From contig VWZX01006105.1 of NCBI GenBank assembly GCA_013399015.1, forward strand, positions 124,001 to 188,000: DNA of 64,000 nt, read 5' to 3'. Under the pieces are notes generated by a model, which saw only the letters and a program-made list of their open reading frames with translations, did not search any database and was not told the DNA's origin. Below, one piece after another: positions 1-10,328 of this stretch (positions within the stretch are counted from its first letter, which is position 1; each line of letters begins with the position of its first letter). This stretch comes from Galbula dea (taxonomy: Eukaryota > Chordata > Aves > Piciformes > Galbulidae). The translations under genes were made by a program, and so were the position numbers.

Positions 1-2043
1 AAACTATGTTGCTCTCTATCTAAGGAAATTTAATTTAAAACATCATGAGAGAGGGAGGAAGAAAAGGGCAGAAAGACTGTCATCTTGAAAAAGAAGGATG
101 AACTCAGAAGGGAAGCCCTTCAGACTTCTATACTAGCTTTAAATCTAGGTAATGAAAAGTTCTAGCATTGAGACCATGAGATGAACAGTGGTCTGCTGAG
201 ACACTGCTGAAGATGAGGGGGATTAAACAAATAAGAACAGATCTTATTATGCATGCATTCTATGATTGAACTGATGTTTTATTTAATTTTAGTAAATGTC
301 TTTCCAACTTTTTTCTTAAGAGCTTAATCCATTGTCTGGCTAGAATAAAGTTGTACTGCTTTCATTCTTACTGTGTTTGGGTTAGTAGGCAAGTTTAAAT
401 AAAACTGAAAAATAGGGTACATAACAGTAAGTGATCACTGCAGGTAATATTTAGTTAAGATTATATGGCCAAAAAACAGGTGAGTATAGCAGAAGGCAAG
501 GGAGTGATGCCTTGTTGCCTAAAAGTTCGCTTCTCCTCTTACATGGAGGTCCTGATTTTGGGGAGTACCTATGCTAAGATCAAAATGCAAGGAAGCAATA
601 CATCTGCTCCTACACAACCCAGCACCCTCACACCACTGGCCCAGCTCCCTTTTCTGGCAGTACCATAACATGACAACAGTCAGACCCCCACAAAACTTTG
701 TCTATACCATACTCAGAAATCACAGAATGTGGAGAGATGTTTTGAGCCAGACAGACTCAGTCCCTAGTGAACCCTACACATGAGTAACTCATGAGACAGG
801 GGCAGGCAGAACCCCCGTGACAACAAGATGCAGCAAGCTGTAAGCTTAGAGGAACAACAAAGAAGAAGTTGTGACAAGCTGGACAAAATAGCTTTCCTGG
901 ACTGCATTAACCAGCATCCTTTATGAAAGAATGGATTAATAACAGCTGCATCTGTACTGCAGAAGATAAAATCCTATTTTATCTATATATATTTGTTTTA
1001 AAAGAGCAGAAGGCTATTCGAAGCTGAGTCAATAGTGGCATTACTGGAACTCATTTGGAATGGACAATGTTTGGCCTATTGTGTTAAATTCCTGAGGGTT
1101 TGCCTATTTTTGTATCAGATTACATCTTTATTAGGTACAACTGTTTTTACATTGCATTTTTGTGATTAATGATGCTAAAAGGATTTTGGCATTTCAAATG
1201 TTGTACACAAACCTAATGGGCAAAATCTTCTGTAAACTTCTTCTAAGCTCTTGGCAAACTTTCCTTGGGAGCAAATATTAACTCCAGATAGTGTTTATTG
1301 GCTTTTAGAAAATAATCACTGTAATAGTGGCATGTAATTGCTGGAGTTAAGAGAACATCCAGGCCAAGAATTAATCAAGTTTGAGCTCCTTAAAAGAAAC
1401 AGGTCAGGAACAATTTATTTCTTGCCCAGTTTGTATTTAAAATAATATTATATTCCTCTGATTTTATGTCATATTCCAAGTGTGATTTCACACACAACAT
1501 TCTCTGAAAAACCTGTGTTCTTAACTAGAGATGGGTCTGGACAGCAAAGTTCAGGACTCACGTTATGCTCTGACAACATGTGGAGGCATTTGGATTTTAG
1601 GCTTTAATTTGCACACTCTATGGGGTAGAAAAAGCAAGACATTCAGATCTGAATCCAACCCCACTGCCTGTTTAACCCGCTGCTCAAAGCTTGAATGTGT
1701 CTGTAGGCCAGTTTCCATTTGAGGATGTCCTGTCAGCATCAGACAACTAGGAGCCAAATACTGTTCTCCAAAGAGATCAGAGTCATTATGTCAGACTCAT
1801 TAAGCTTTTACTTGTAATCAGTTGCAGGTTACAGTTGATTAAAAAAAATCACTGTAGAAGGAATACAACCATGACTTCTTCTGTATGCTTGTATATGGTG
1901 TCTTTCATGTAATAGGCATAAAAATCTCCTGTAGCTGCCCTCTAGAAAGGCAGTAAGCCTTCCTACTGAATCCCTGTGTGCCAAGCAATTCCTTGAGCAG
2001 GAAGAGTGCATAGTCTTTGACAAGACATGAGGAATGGTTAAAG
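1..2043. other. AT-rich unique DNA, no gene seen
   Basis: I see no CR1 tail, tRNA-like box or convincing coding exon here. The short open frames at about 465-783 and 1531-1757 have no recognisable domain, signal peptide or splice-site support and overlap each other in several frames, as expected by chance. Confidence 0.6.
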
Positions 2044-2090
2044 CATGAATATAGACATATCTATGTGTCATGAATATAGACATGTCTAAG
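2044..2090. repeat. Short imperfect tandem duplication (about 24 bp x 2)
   Basis: The unit beginning CATGAATATAGACAT occurs at 2044-2068 and again at 2069-2090, with small differences near the end. It looks like a local slippage or duplication event. No function is evident. Confidence 0.7.
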
Positions 2091-2102
2091 GAAACACCAG
2101 GT

Positions 2103-2196
2103 TAAAAAAACCCCAAACAACAGCAAAACAAAAACCCCAAACAAACAAACAAAACAACCAAAGAAGAAAACAAAGCCCAACCCTAAACAAAACTTG
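2103..2196. repeat. A/C-only low-complexity tract
   Basis: About 90 bases are almost entirely A and C, built from AAACCCC, AAACAAAC and ACAACC runs with almost no T. Similar tracts recur in the window near 23.2, 26.4, 31.8 and 37.4 kb. It could be low-complexity sequence or the residue of an old retroposon A-rich tail; the sequence does not decide. Confidence 0.75.
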
Positions 2197-4557
2197 TAAG
2201 TGCTACCAGAAAAAAGACTTTACTTGAGTTCAGTCCACTATAAACACCACCACATAGTGACACAATTTGGGATACTAAGTAAGTCAGATTAATTACCTAG
2301 GGTTGGTGTTACCTCTAGAATTTCTGATTCCCACTCTGTGTATAGTGAAGGCATTGGTCATGTATTTTCCCTGAGTTAAAGACATAAGTGTAGGGTGCAT
2401 ATCAGGAGATATGATCTCTCAGGCATATCGAGCTTCATCAAGGCATCCAAGTACAGTTTCAACACAGGAGGTGAGTTCTACTTATTAGTTCAAATGACAT
2501 CTCTGCAAAATCACACATGCCCAGGAGCTGTCTCTAGAGCAAAGGACAATGAGCTTCAAATGGTCTGTGTGTATATTGAGATCTCGTAGCCTCCAAAGCA
2601 AGATGGTTGCATATAAAATGGTCTCTTGGTAAAGTTAACTCCCATTCCTATCTGGACATTGTCTGGGAGAGTGCCAGTTAGCTCAGTGAAATACCACGCG
2701 CGTGACTAACCTAACAATTTGACAGCATGGATAACTGCGTTCTGGTTCCTGGTTTTGTGCTCTGAAGCTGTTTAATTTGTTAGCAAACAGAGACAAAGAG
2801 GCTTCCTGCATACTAGCTCAGGGAATTTTTTGGTCAGCTTGTTCTGGAAAACAAAAAGGTCCTTAGTTACAAGTCAGGCCTGGAATCTGCCATTTTTCTA
2901 TTTGCAAGAAAACTGAGAGACTTACCATGGCAGTTTTTAAGGCAAGGGTCTCATCACTAATAACATGAAGTGCTCTGCCTGGATAAGCAGGAATCAAAAG
3001 CCCAATACCTACACTGCAGAAATCCATCCATTCTCTATTACTATGGAATAGCTATTCTATTCAAAAGAGCTCACAGAAGCTACTCCATTTTCCTTTTCTA
3101 ATCTGTTAAACATCAGCCATCAATCATATTTAATGCATATAAACACCTCTGCACAAAATCTTAGGGGATTCTAATTTAAATAAAACCATTAACTGTAAGC
3201 TTTGAAACTCCTTTTATTTTTAACCATAAGACTTGTCTTTGGATTTGTCCTGATCAAATCAAAGTTATTTCAATGTTATTATTTTCCTAACCCTAACCTT
3301 CTAGTGTACACTATAAAATCACAATGTGTTACAGAAGAACACTGTAAATGGATAACAACTCGCAGTTGTTATGCATTACATCACGGGAAACAGCGTTTCC
3401 CACTTCTCTGTATGGGAGTTTCAGTTAGAAAAGCTGCTATTTCAGTGCCTCACGGGGCTTCCCAGCTCCATGGGTGTCAGAGCCTTCTATTTATCTAAAT
3501 CACTTCTGCTATCAGCTGTGGAAAAGGTATTATTAAAACTAAAAATGTAAGCCTTTCCAGACCTGGACCTCATCCATCTCCATGCAAACCCCTGCAGGTG
3601 ACTCTGAAGAGTGATCGCCAGTGATTCCTTCCAAGGGAATACAGAGAAGCAAATCCCATGTTGACCCTGTCCAAAGCCAACACAGGCTGAAGATTAGTTG
3701 GTTTGAAAGGGCTGTATAGCTAATGATTGCCCTGCAAGATACAGCTCACTGGATAAAGTATAGTGAAAATTTTGGTAATCTTTTATACTGGATGATCACT
3801 TTGGAGGACAAAATGTGGGCATCTAACTGCTATTCAAAAACATATTCAAGAACCTACCACTTATGAGGAGGAAAAGAGTGGAATAATTCCCAGGAGCTAT
3901 TCTTCAGTCTGATTCATGAAAATATACATCTCTGCCTTTTTACCTCAGTTCAAAATCCTAACATAAAACTCAGTGCAATTTCCAGGAATCGATTCAGAAC
4001 GATGCTTAACAGTTACAACTCAGTTTCCCCCCATCCAGAAGAACTGTGGAATTACAAAACCTAGCTGTCTTCCAAGCTGGAAATGAAATCCCTACTGAAA
4101 TGAGATGAACCTAGTTTTTTGGGGAGTTCTAGCACAAGAATTTTTTATAAAGACCCTATAGCTAGAATAAGGAAAGACAGAAAAACTCTCAAAACCAGGT
4201 GTCAATTACAAAAGTTGACAATAACTCAGTTGTTTTCAGTGTTCTGCATAAAAGTCTTTTAACAGGCCTGTGAAGAAACAAAAATTTTCTTACTCCTTTT
4301 CACAAATTGTCTAACCACAGTTGCAGTCTGAGTAAAGAATTTACCTTCAGGTAAGCATCTCCAAAAGAGAAACAATAAACACAAGAGAGAACAGAACCTT
4401 TGCAGCTGGCCAGCAGTGCAAGCCAGCTATTTCAGGCTTCATGAGCACAGCAAACAGTTGTGTGAGACAGAGATCCCCAATTCTTGCTTTGCCATATATA
4501 TATATCACCATGCAAAGTAAAAAAGTTCATATTCATACCAAATGAAGGGCAACAAAG
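2197..4557. other. Unique DNA, no gene seen
   Basis: There are no recognisable repeats or exons apart from an AT dinucleotide run at 4493-4505. The open frame at 3202-3498 has no family features that I recognise. Confidence 0.55.
4493..4505. repeat. (AT)n microsatellite, very short
   Basis: About six AT dinucleotides lie just upstream of the CR1 fragment that starts near 4558. Confidence 0.8.
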
Positions 4558-4983
4558 CTGGCAAAGGGTCTAGAGCACAGGTGTTATCAGGAGCCACTGA
4601 GAGAATTGGAGTGGTTTAGTCTGAAAGAGGAGGCTCAGAGGGACCTTCTTGCCCTCTACAGCTACCTGAAAGGAAATTATAGTAAGGTGGGGCTTGGTCT
4701 CTTCTCCCAAGTAACAAGTGATAGGACAAGAGGAAATGGTTTCAAGTTGCACCAGGTGAGGTTCAGATCAGGTATTAGGAACAATTTCTTCACTGAGAAG
4801 GTTATCGGGCATTGAAATAGGATTCCCAGGGAGGTAGTGGAATCACCATGCCTGGAAGTGTTCAAAAAACATGTAGATGTGGTGCTTGGGGACATGGTTT
4901 AGTGAACATGGTAATGTTGGGTAGACAGTTGCATTCAAAGATCTCAGACATCTTTTCCAACCATCATGATTCTATAATTCTAA
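4558..4983 (+). mobile_element. CR1 LINE, 5'-truncated 3' end, plus strand
   Basis: This is a non-LTR retrotransposon fragment covering the last part of the CR1 ORF2 region and the 3' UTR. The broken plus-strand reading frames carry typical CR1 C-terminal wording: LERIGVV-like and LKEEAQRDLLALYSYLKGNY, then FRSGIRNNFF and a degraded version of the WNRLPREVV region. The 3' end is the CR1 UTR ending in TTTTCCAACCATCATGATTC and one or two decayed octamers (ATTCTATA, ATTCTAAA). Many substitutions and in-frame stops show it is old and inactive. It abuts a minus-strand CR1-tailed element at about 4984. Its 5' end is not a full-length CR1 start, which is usual for this family. Confidence 0.92.
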
Positions 4984-5064
4984 AATCACAGAATCACAGA
5001 ATGTCAGGGGTTGGAAGGGACCTGAAAGATCATTTAGTCCAACCCCCTTGCCAGAGCAGGATTC
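4984..5064 (-). mobile_element. CR1-type 3' tail of a tRNA-Glu-headed SINE-like element
   Basis: On the minus strand this is the last roughly 80 bases of a CR1: GGGGGTTGGACTAAATGATC, then GGTCCCTTCCAACCCCTGAC and two ATTCTGTG octamers. It begins directly after the tRNA-like head at 5065-5132, with no CR1 coding region between. The closest tail in the window is the plus-strand CR1 ending at 48599, which shares the CTGTGGCAGGGGGATTGGAC and CCAACCCCTAACATTCTGTG wording. Together head and tail make a compact element of about 150 bp whose 3' end could be recognised by CR1 reverse transcriptase. It could be a SINE family or a one-off chimeric retrocopy. Confidence 0.8.
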
Positions 5065-5132
5065 TTCCCTGACTGGGAATAGAACGCCAGGCCCTGGTGG
5101 TGAGAGCACCAAATCCTAACCACTAGACCACT
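5065..5132 (-). pseudogene. tRNA-Glu-derived head of a SINE-like element
   Basis: Read on the minus strand it is close to vertebrate tRNA-Glu(CTC) from about nucleotide 8 to the discriminator region. It has a D-arm/A-box TGGTCTAGTGGTTAGGATT, an anticodon arm whose 7-nt loop CTCTCAC sits on a perfect 5-bp stem TGGTG/CACCA, a T-arm/B-box-like GTTCTATTCCCAG, and the acceptor 3' strand GTCAGGGAA. The first seven bases of the tRNA (the 5' acceptor strand) are missing, so it is not a functional tRNA. The differences from tRNA-Glu are mostly CpG-to-TpG or CpA changes, as expected for an old methylated copy. The polymerase III promoter boxes are still visible. A CR1 3' tail follows directly at 5064. 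Confidence 0.8.
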
Positions 5133-6338
5133 ACTGTGTTCATAATCTAAATTAAGAATACAGGCTCAAGACAGATTGTGTAAGAAGTAAGGCAATAGGC
5201 AAAAAAAAGTAGCACACACTCTTCAGGTTTGACACTTTTCAGAGAACTTTAAAAATCAAGATTTTCTGAAGAAAAAGAGAGAAAAATCCTACCTATTAAA
5301 GACACGATAGGAAAGCATTTTGGAATCTTCCATGTTTCTCAGTCACGTTCTTTTGGGGTCTGTTTTCAACTGCTTTTCACAGAGGTTTTGGTCTGTGCTT
5401 GAACTGAAACCAGCCAAACTCTCTTTCTGGTTCGTGTATATTAGCTCAGTGCTGTTAGGTTTGTTTCTCCAAAACAGCAGGGTGCTGGGATTTTTTAAAG
5501 GTTTCAACAGAAATTAAGAGGAGAGGGATATAATACCTTCAACTCGAATTTATTTCTTTTAATTCATTTTATATGCACTTGGGGCCTAAACAACTCAAGA
5601 GTAATTACTGAAAAGTAGCCTGTTGTGTGACTTGCACCCCTTCGTGAGCAACTATTGCCTTAACTCCAGATGCAGAGTATTTTGTAACATGACTGTGCTC
5701 CATATTCCCTGTGTGGAGCATACAGACAAGCAGTGGATACATTTTTCACTTGCATGCCAGAATAGCTAGCCATATGTGTACAGTTACCCATGTATATAAA
5801 GGCCAGCAACCAATTACTCCTAGTAGAAGTTAGTACAAATCATGAGACAGACATAACACCTCACAACTGTCTCTATAAATAGCAGGCCCCCCTAAGCCTG
5901 GCCCATAATAGATTAAAGTTACTCCTGAAAACACAGTCTAGTCCTTAATATTTTGACTAATAAGTGCCAGCCTCTGGAAATGTGGTCTTGAATAACAATA
6001 GCAATGGCAAGCAAGAAATTTTCAGTATTCATTCAAGTTACTGGTCTCTGTCCAAACTGTTAGCACTTCCAAATTTAAAAAAATCAGGCTTGTTTAAATA
6101 AAGAGTAAAGATGACAGTTTTTTAAGAATAAAAGATACAAATACTCTGTAATCATGTTTGGTCCATCATACCATATCAATTTTGGGAAAACAAATAAAAC
6201 TTATATGGTGACATGCTTCAATTGTAAAGATATTTTCTGTAATATTCTGAAATTAAGGTGGTTTTGATCACCAGAACCAAAATTTCTGTCTGAAAATTTG
6301 AAGCTTTTCAAAAATACAAACAGCTGTGTTGCAGGCTG
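5133..6338. other. Unique DNA with two TATA-like stretches, no gene seen
   Basis: TATATAAAGG at about 5794-5803 and CTATAAATAG at about 5872-5881 look TATA-like. No open frame with protein character, splice donor or LTR ends follows them, so they are probably chance AT-rich motifs. The frame at 5320-5517 has no recognisable features. Confidence 0.45.
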
Positions 6339-6385
6339 CTGTAATTGGAGAGACATGGATTTGAAGGGTGGACCACTAGATGGAT
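6339..6385 (+). mobile_element. CR1 LINE reverse-transcriptase fragment, 5' part (interrupted)
   Basis: Conceptual reading in the CR1 frame gives LERHGFEGWTTRW, the start of the well-known CR1 segment that continues I-R-N-W-x-N-G-R. That continuation is found only after 6654, so the element was split by the insertion at 6386-6653. Upstream of 6339 the CR1 similarity stops, probably the 5' truncation point or a later breakpoint. Confidence 0.85.
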
Positions 6386-6653
6386 TAGTGACAGGGACTA
6401 GAGGGAATGGGCTTAAGTTGTGCCAGGGTAGGTTTAGATTAGGTGTTAGGAAGAATTTCTTTATTGAAAGAGTGGTGAGATATTGGAATAGGCTGCCCAG
6501 GGAGGTGGTGGAGTCACCATCCCTGGAGGTTTTTAAGAAGAGGATAGATGTGTTTCTTCAGGAGATGATTTAGGGATAAGAGTAGTGCAGGGCTATCGGT
6601 TGGACTAGATGATCTTGAGGTTCCTTTCCAACCATAACGGTTCTGTGATTCTG
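6386..6653 (+). mobile_element. Younger CR1 3' end nested inside an older CR1
   Basis: A 5'-truncated CR1 holds the end of ORF2 and the 3' UTR. The frame at 6298-6573 reads the CR1 C-terminal wording: TRGNGLKLCQGRFRLGVRKN, then WNRLPREVVESPSLEVFKKR. This part is still uninterrupted, so the copy is better preserved than its host. The tail reads GGTTGGACTAGATGATCTTG, then CCAACCATAACGG and two ATTCTGTG-type octamers. TGGAT occurs at both junctions (6381-6385 and 6654-6658), a possible short target-site duplication. Removing the insert and one TGGAT copy rejoins the host frame. Confidence 0.9.
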
Positions 6654-7571
6654 TGGATAAGAAACTGGATGAATGGACGTGGCCAGAGAGTTGCGGTCAA
6701 TGGTTCTATGTCTAAGCGGAGACTGATGCTGCGTGGTGTCCCTCAGGGCTCTGTCTCGGGACTAGGGCTCTTCAACGTCTTTATTAATGATATAGACAGT
6801 AGGATTGAGTGCACCCTCAGCAAGTTTGCAGATGGCACAAAGCTGAGTGGGATACCATCCGGAGGGACTTGGACACACTTGAAAAGTAGGCCCATGAGAA
6901 CCATATGAGGTTCAACAAGTCCAAGTCAAAGGTCCTGCACCTATGTCTGGTCAATTCTAGGCATGAGTACAGTCTGAGAGATGAAATCATTGAAAGCAGC
7001 CCTGTGGAGAAGGACTTGGGGGTCACGGTGGATGAAAAGCTGAACATGAGCCAGCAATGTGTGCTTGCATCCCAGAAAGCCAACCATATCCTGGGCTGAA
7101 TCGGTAGAGGAATGGCCAGGAGGTCAAGGGAGGTGATTCTGCCCCTCTACTCTGCCCTCTTGAGACCCCACCTGGAGTACTGCATCCAGTTCTGGGCTCC
7201 TCAGCATAAGAAAGATGTGGACCTTTTAGAACAGGTCCAGAGGAGGACCATGAAGATGATCAGAGGGCTCAAAAACCTCCCCTATGAGGACAGGCTGAGA
7301 GAGTTGGGATTGTTTAGCCTGGAGAAGAGAAGACTTTGGGGACACCTAATAGCAGCCTTCCAATACCCAAAGGGGGCTTATAAAAATGAGGGTGAGAGAT
7401 TCTAGAAAGCAGTAGGACAAAGGGAATGGTTTCAAGCTGAAGGATGAAAGATTTAGACTGGATCTTAGGTAAAAGTTCTTTACTCAGAGGGTGGTAAGGC
7501 ACTAGAACAGGTTGCCCAGAGAGGCTGTGGATGACCCATCCCTGGCGGTGTTTAAGGCCAGGTTGGATGTG
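6654..7571 (+). mobile_element. CR1 LINE reverse-transcriptase fragment, 3' part of the interrupted copy
   Basis: This is the continuation of the element that starts at 6339. In order the frames read IRNWMNGRGQRVAVNG, the primer-grip-like GVPQGSV, FINDID, and the polymerase motif as FADGTKL, where the second catalytic Asp of FADD has become Gly. The ORF2 C-terminal region follows: LGVTVDEKLNMS, SREVILPLYSALLRPHLEYC and EQVQRRTMKMIRGLKNLPYE. Several frameshifts and stops (for example after 6907, 7099 and 7405) break it. Similarity ends near GGTTGGATGTG at about 7571, before any CR1 3' UTR, so the 3' tail is missing. This copy is inactive and clearly older than its nested guest. Confidence 0.92.
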
Positions 7572-9032
7572 CAACACTGCCTATATTGCAATCAGGTCTC
7601 CAGTTCTCTCCCCAGCTGCTCTTCTGGGCAAAAGAAAGGTAGCTGGACGTGGCTGCAATTTCCTATGTGCTGACTTCGATATCCACTTAGAGAAAAGTCA
7701 TATATCTCTTGCTGGTATGTATAGTAATGTTCAGTTGGAGTGAGTATGTCTACATTACATTACTCAGTTTAAGCTGAAAAGCCATCAGTGTGTACTGATG
7801 TTTCACTTTTCTAAGCACTACTGTCTTAGGGCTTTATAGGTCAGCTGCTTAGTGAATTAGAATTAAAAAGTCAGGAACAATCTGGGAATATTCTAGCATG
7901 TATATTTACTTCCATACATGCTTGAAGAGTAAAAGTGTAGAGGCTGAAATGAAAACAGTTTCTGTACAACTCTTCTTTCAGAGTTCTTTGTCCAACATCA
8001 AAGCCTGGTTGGCAGCAAACAGCTTTATCTAAAAACTTTAGAGCATCAGAACAGCATAAAGCAAGTGCCTCTTGCTCCTGTAAGTCCCTCTAATAAAGTA
8101 TTGTGCTTTATGGATTTCTTCTCAAGACTGAACATTTGCTCAAACACAGAAAATTATCTTGGCAGATGATGTATAATAGCACCACCTAGTGATTTCCTGC
8201 AAGAACCATGTGCTATGCCAGCATTGGTATTATAAATTTTTTTTGAGACAGAAGCCCTTTAAAATACTTTAAAAGTGATGCTGATAGATACAATCTACTG
8301 TACATCTTAGATTATTTGTAAGTTGTTTCAAAAATAATTATTCTTAGAATAATGTGGTCTTTCAATGATTCATGTGCAAGCTCACAGGAGAAGCAGAAAT
8401 TTTTTGTACAGCATTGAAAGTACTAGAAAGAAAGTTTTTCCATCACAAAGAAACTCACCAATCCTTAACCTTTTATAAAGATTATGTATTTTTAATTGCT
8501 TACTTGAAAATGTACCATTATTGCTTAAATTGATCCTTTTCAGCAAAAAAACTGATTTCACTGAAAAAAGGCATGTATGGTTTAAGAGAAATTTGGCCTG
8601 CTTCTGATCAAAGAAGTATTTGCAATGATATGTATTCCATGAATGTAAAAAGCTTGTTAGGACTGTACACAACACAAAATTTCCTGTTTGGCAAATATTG
8701 CCAAGAATAAACTGCCTCCCCCCCAGTATGTCACAGGCCTAAGTATTGCAATATCGTAACTATTCCTTGAACAATTATTTTGTTTCATTGTTTTTTGTCT
8801 ATTCAAGGAGTTACTGCTCAACACCTGATCAAACTTGAATGTAGCCTTATGAACATAAATACTTCTGATGCACCAAAACTTAAGCATATCTAGAACACAA
8901 GAATTTAAGTTTCAAAAGAAAGGTTGGCATCTATGAACACAAAGATTGGATAGGCTCTAAGTCCTTAAAATCCCCTGATAAAGCTAATGGAAAATCTTTG
9001 TTATCAAAACTACATTCAACAAATGCACATAA
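7572..9032. other. Unique DNA, no gene seen
   Basis: No repeat or exon is recognised after the CR1 break at about 7571. A short poly-C run lies at 8717-8724. The minus-strand frames at 8382-8887 are low-complexity and Lys/Leu/Phe-rich, as expected from AT-rich noncoding DNA. Confidence 0.55.
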
Positions 9033-9110
9033 GTGTATGTGTATATGCATCCCTACATATGCATGCATACATACATATTATTTTTCATATGTATTTATAT
9101 GTAAGTGTAG
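9033..9110. repeat. Degenerate ATG/CAT-rich microsatellite
   Basis: Mixed TATG, TGTA and CATA repeats, including GCATGCATACATACATA, are decayed tetranucleotide-type simple sequence. Confidence 0.7.
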
Positions 9111-10197
9111 ATTGACCCTAAAGGAAATCAGACCTTATAAAAATGCTATGATGATTGTACAATGGGGTAAAAAGCATAAAAACTAATATTATCCTTTTAA
9201 AAAGTGGAAAAGCCTAAACCCTGCTTCTGCTTGACAGCAGTTCTAGCCCTCATCAGAGATAAATCAATCTGCAGCAGTGGCAGCCAGCTCTTTAAGGCCA
9301 GTGGATGGGGCCAGAGCCATGGTAAGTGTGGGACTGTAGATGCCACATTCCCAGTGACTTCATTCACATGCTCAGGTCTGAGTCACCCTCACCATTTCTT
9401 GTGAACAAGGCTGTCATCAGTTTGACTTTTTGTCTCTTTATCTCTGTTTGGCATCTTCCTGTATGTGGATCTCAATTATTCCCCTTGCATTTGTGCATTA
9501 TTCTAAACACTTGGGGTTTGTTTTGGTTTAACTTAGTTTTGAATATAAAGATTTACTTAAAATGCCTTGAGATAGGTGATAAAAGACAGAGCCTGAGCTG
9601 CATAAATGGTGCATATCATGTTTTTTCTTCTCTGACTGGATAACCTCCTTTGATAAGACCTAAGACATAGTTACATCATGCCATTAAGCCAGGACACATT
9701 TGCCTGAACATATATTGCTCTAAGCTGAATTTTCCTTCAGTGCAGCACAGCACTACAAAGCACTATGATATTTCATCTAGAAGAAGCAAATCAGAACCTG
9801 TACCACACTAACTGACACACCTGCCAATCCCAGACCAACATAGCACTGACTTTGCTGCACTACATGCAGTCACAAAGCTACCCTGGGCCCCACCTCTTCA
9901 ACCCTCCCTGCACTGTGGTTTGGTTGGGAATGCACATTTATAGCTGTCTCTGTACAGTGAAATCTTCTTTGCTCAGATATAACCCAGTTGTTTTCTTTTC
10001 TTTGAGAAAAGGAAAATCGCCATCACTATTGCAATTTCCATCTCCTTTGACATATACAGGAGCAGATTCAGCCTGGCTGCTAGCCAGTGGTGGCTGTATG
10101 ATGCTAGTGGTTTTCCTCACCCTACAGCTGAGCACCACAAGGACAGGATGTGGTCCCAGGGCAGAGATTGCTCGTGCTGCAGTAACCATAGGGGGCC
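9111..10197. other. Unique DNA, no gene supported
   Basis: Two plus-strand open frames (9326-9643 and 9852-10259) are longer than average but have no domain, no conserved-looking composition and no clear splice context. The second runs into the CR1 tail at about 10198, which argues against a real C-terminus. Confidence 0.5.
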
Positions 10198-10328
10198 ATA
10201 AGCAACGTGATCTATTTAAAGGTGTCCCTGCCCATGGCAGAGAGGTTGGATCTTTCTAAAGATCCCTTGCAACCCAAACCATTGTATGATTCTAAAGATC
10301 CCTTGCAACACAAACTATTGTATGATTC
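10198..10328 (+). mobile_element. CR1 3' UTR fragment with duplicated tail
   Basis: The start GCAACGTGATCTATTTAAAG matches the CR1 3' UTR GCAACCTGATCTAGT-type wording. It continues with GTGTCCCTGCCCATGGCAGA and GAGGTTGGATC. The terminal block (TCTAAAGATCCCTTGCAAC, then CAAACCATTGTATGAT) is present twice in tandem at 10255-10290 and 10291-10326 with two mismatches. Only about 130 bp of CR1 are present, so the copy is severely 5'-truncated. Confidence 0.88.

Noticed and set aside
5065..5132. Functional tRNA-Glu gene
   Set aside because: The 5' acceptor strand is missing, the T-loop is altered (GTTCTATT), and a CR1 tail follows directly, so it is a SINE-like derivative.
5794..5881. LTR promoter suggested by two TATA-like sites
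   Set aside because: No TG...CA ends, polyadenylation layout, primer-binding site or direct repeat partner could be found.
9852..10259. 135-codon plus-strand open frame, the longest outside CR1-matching frames and their antisense
   Set aside because: It runs into a CR1 tail from about 10198, and the opposite strand is open over much of it. No family features.
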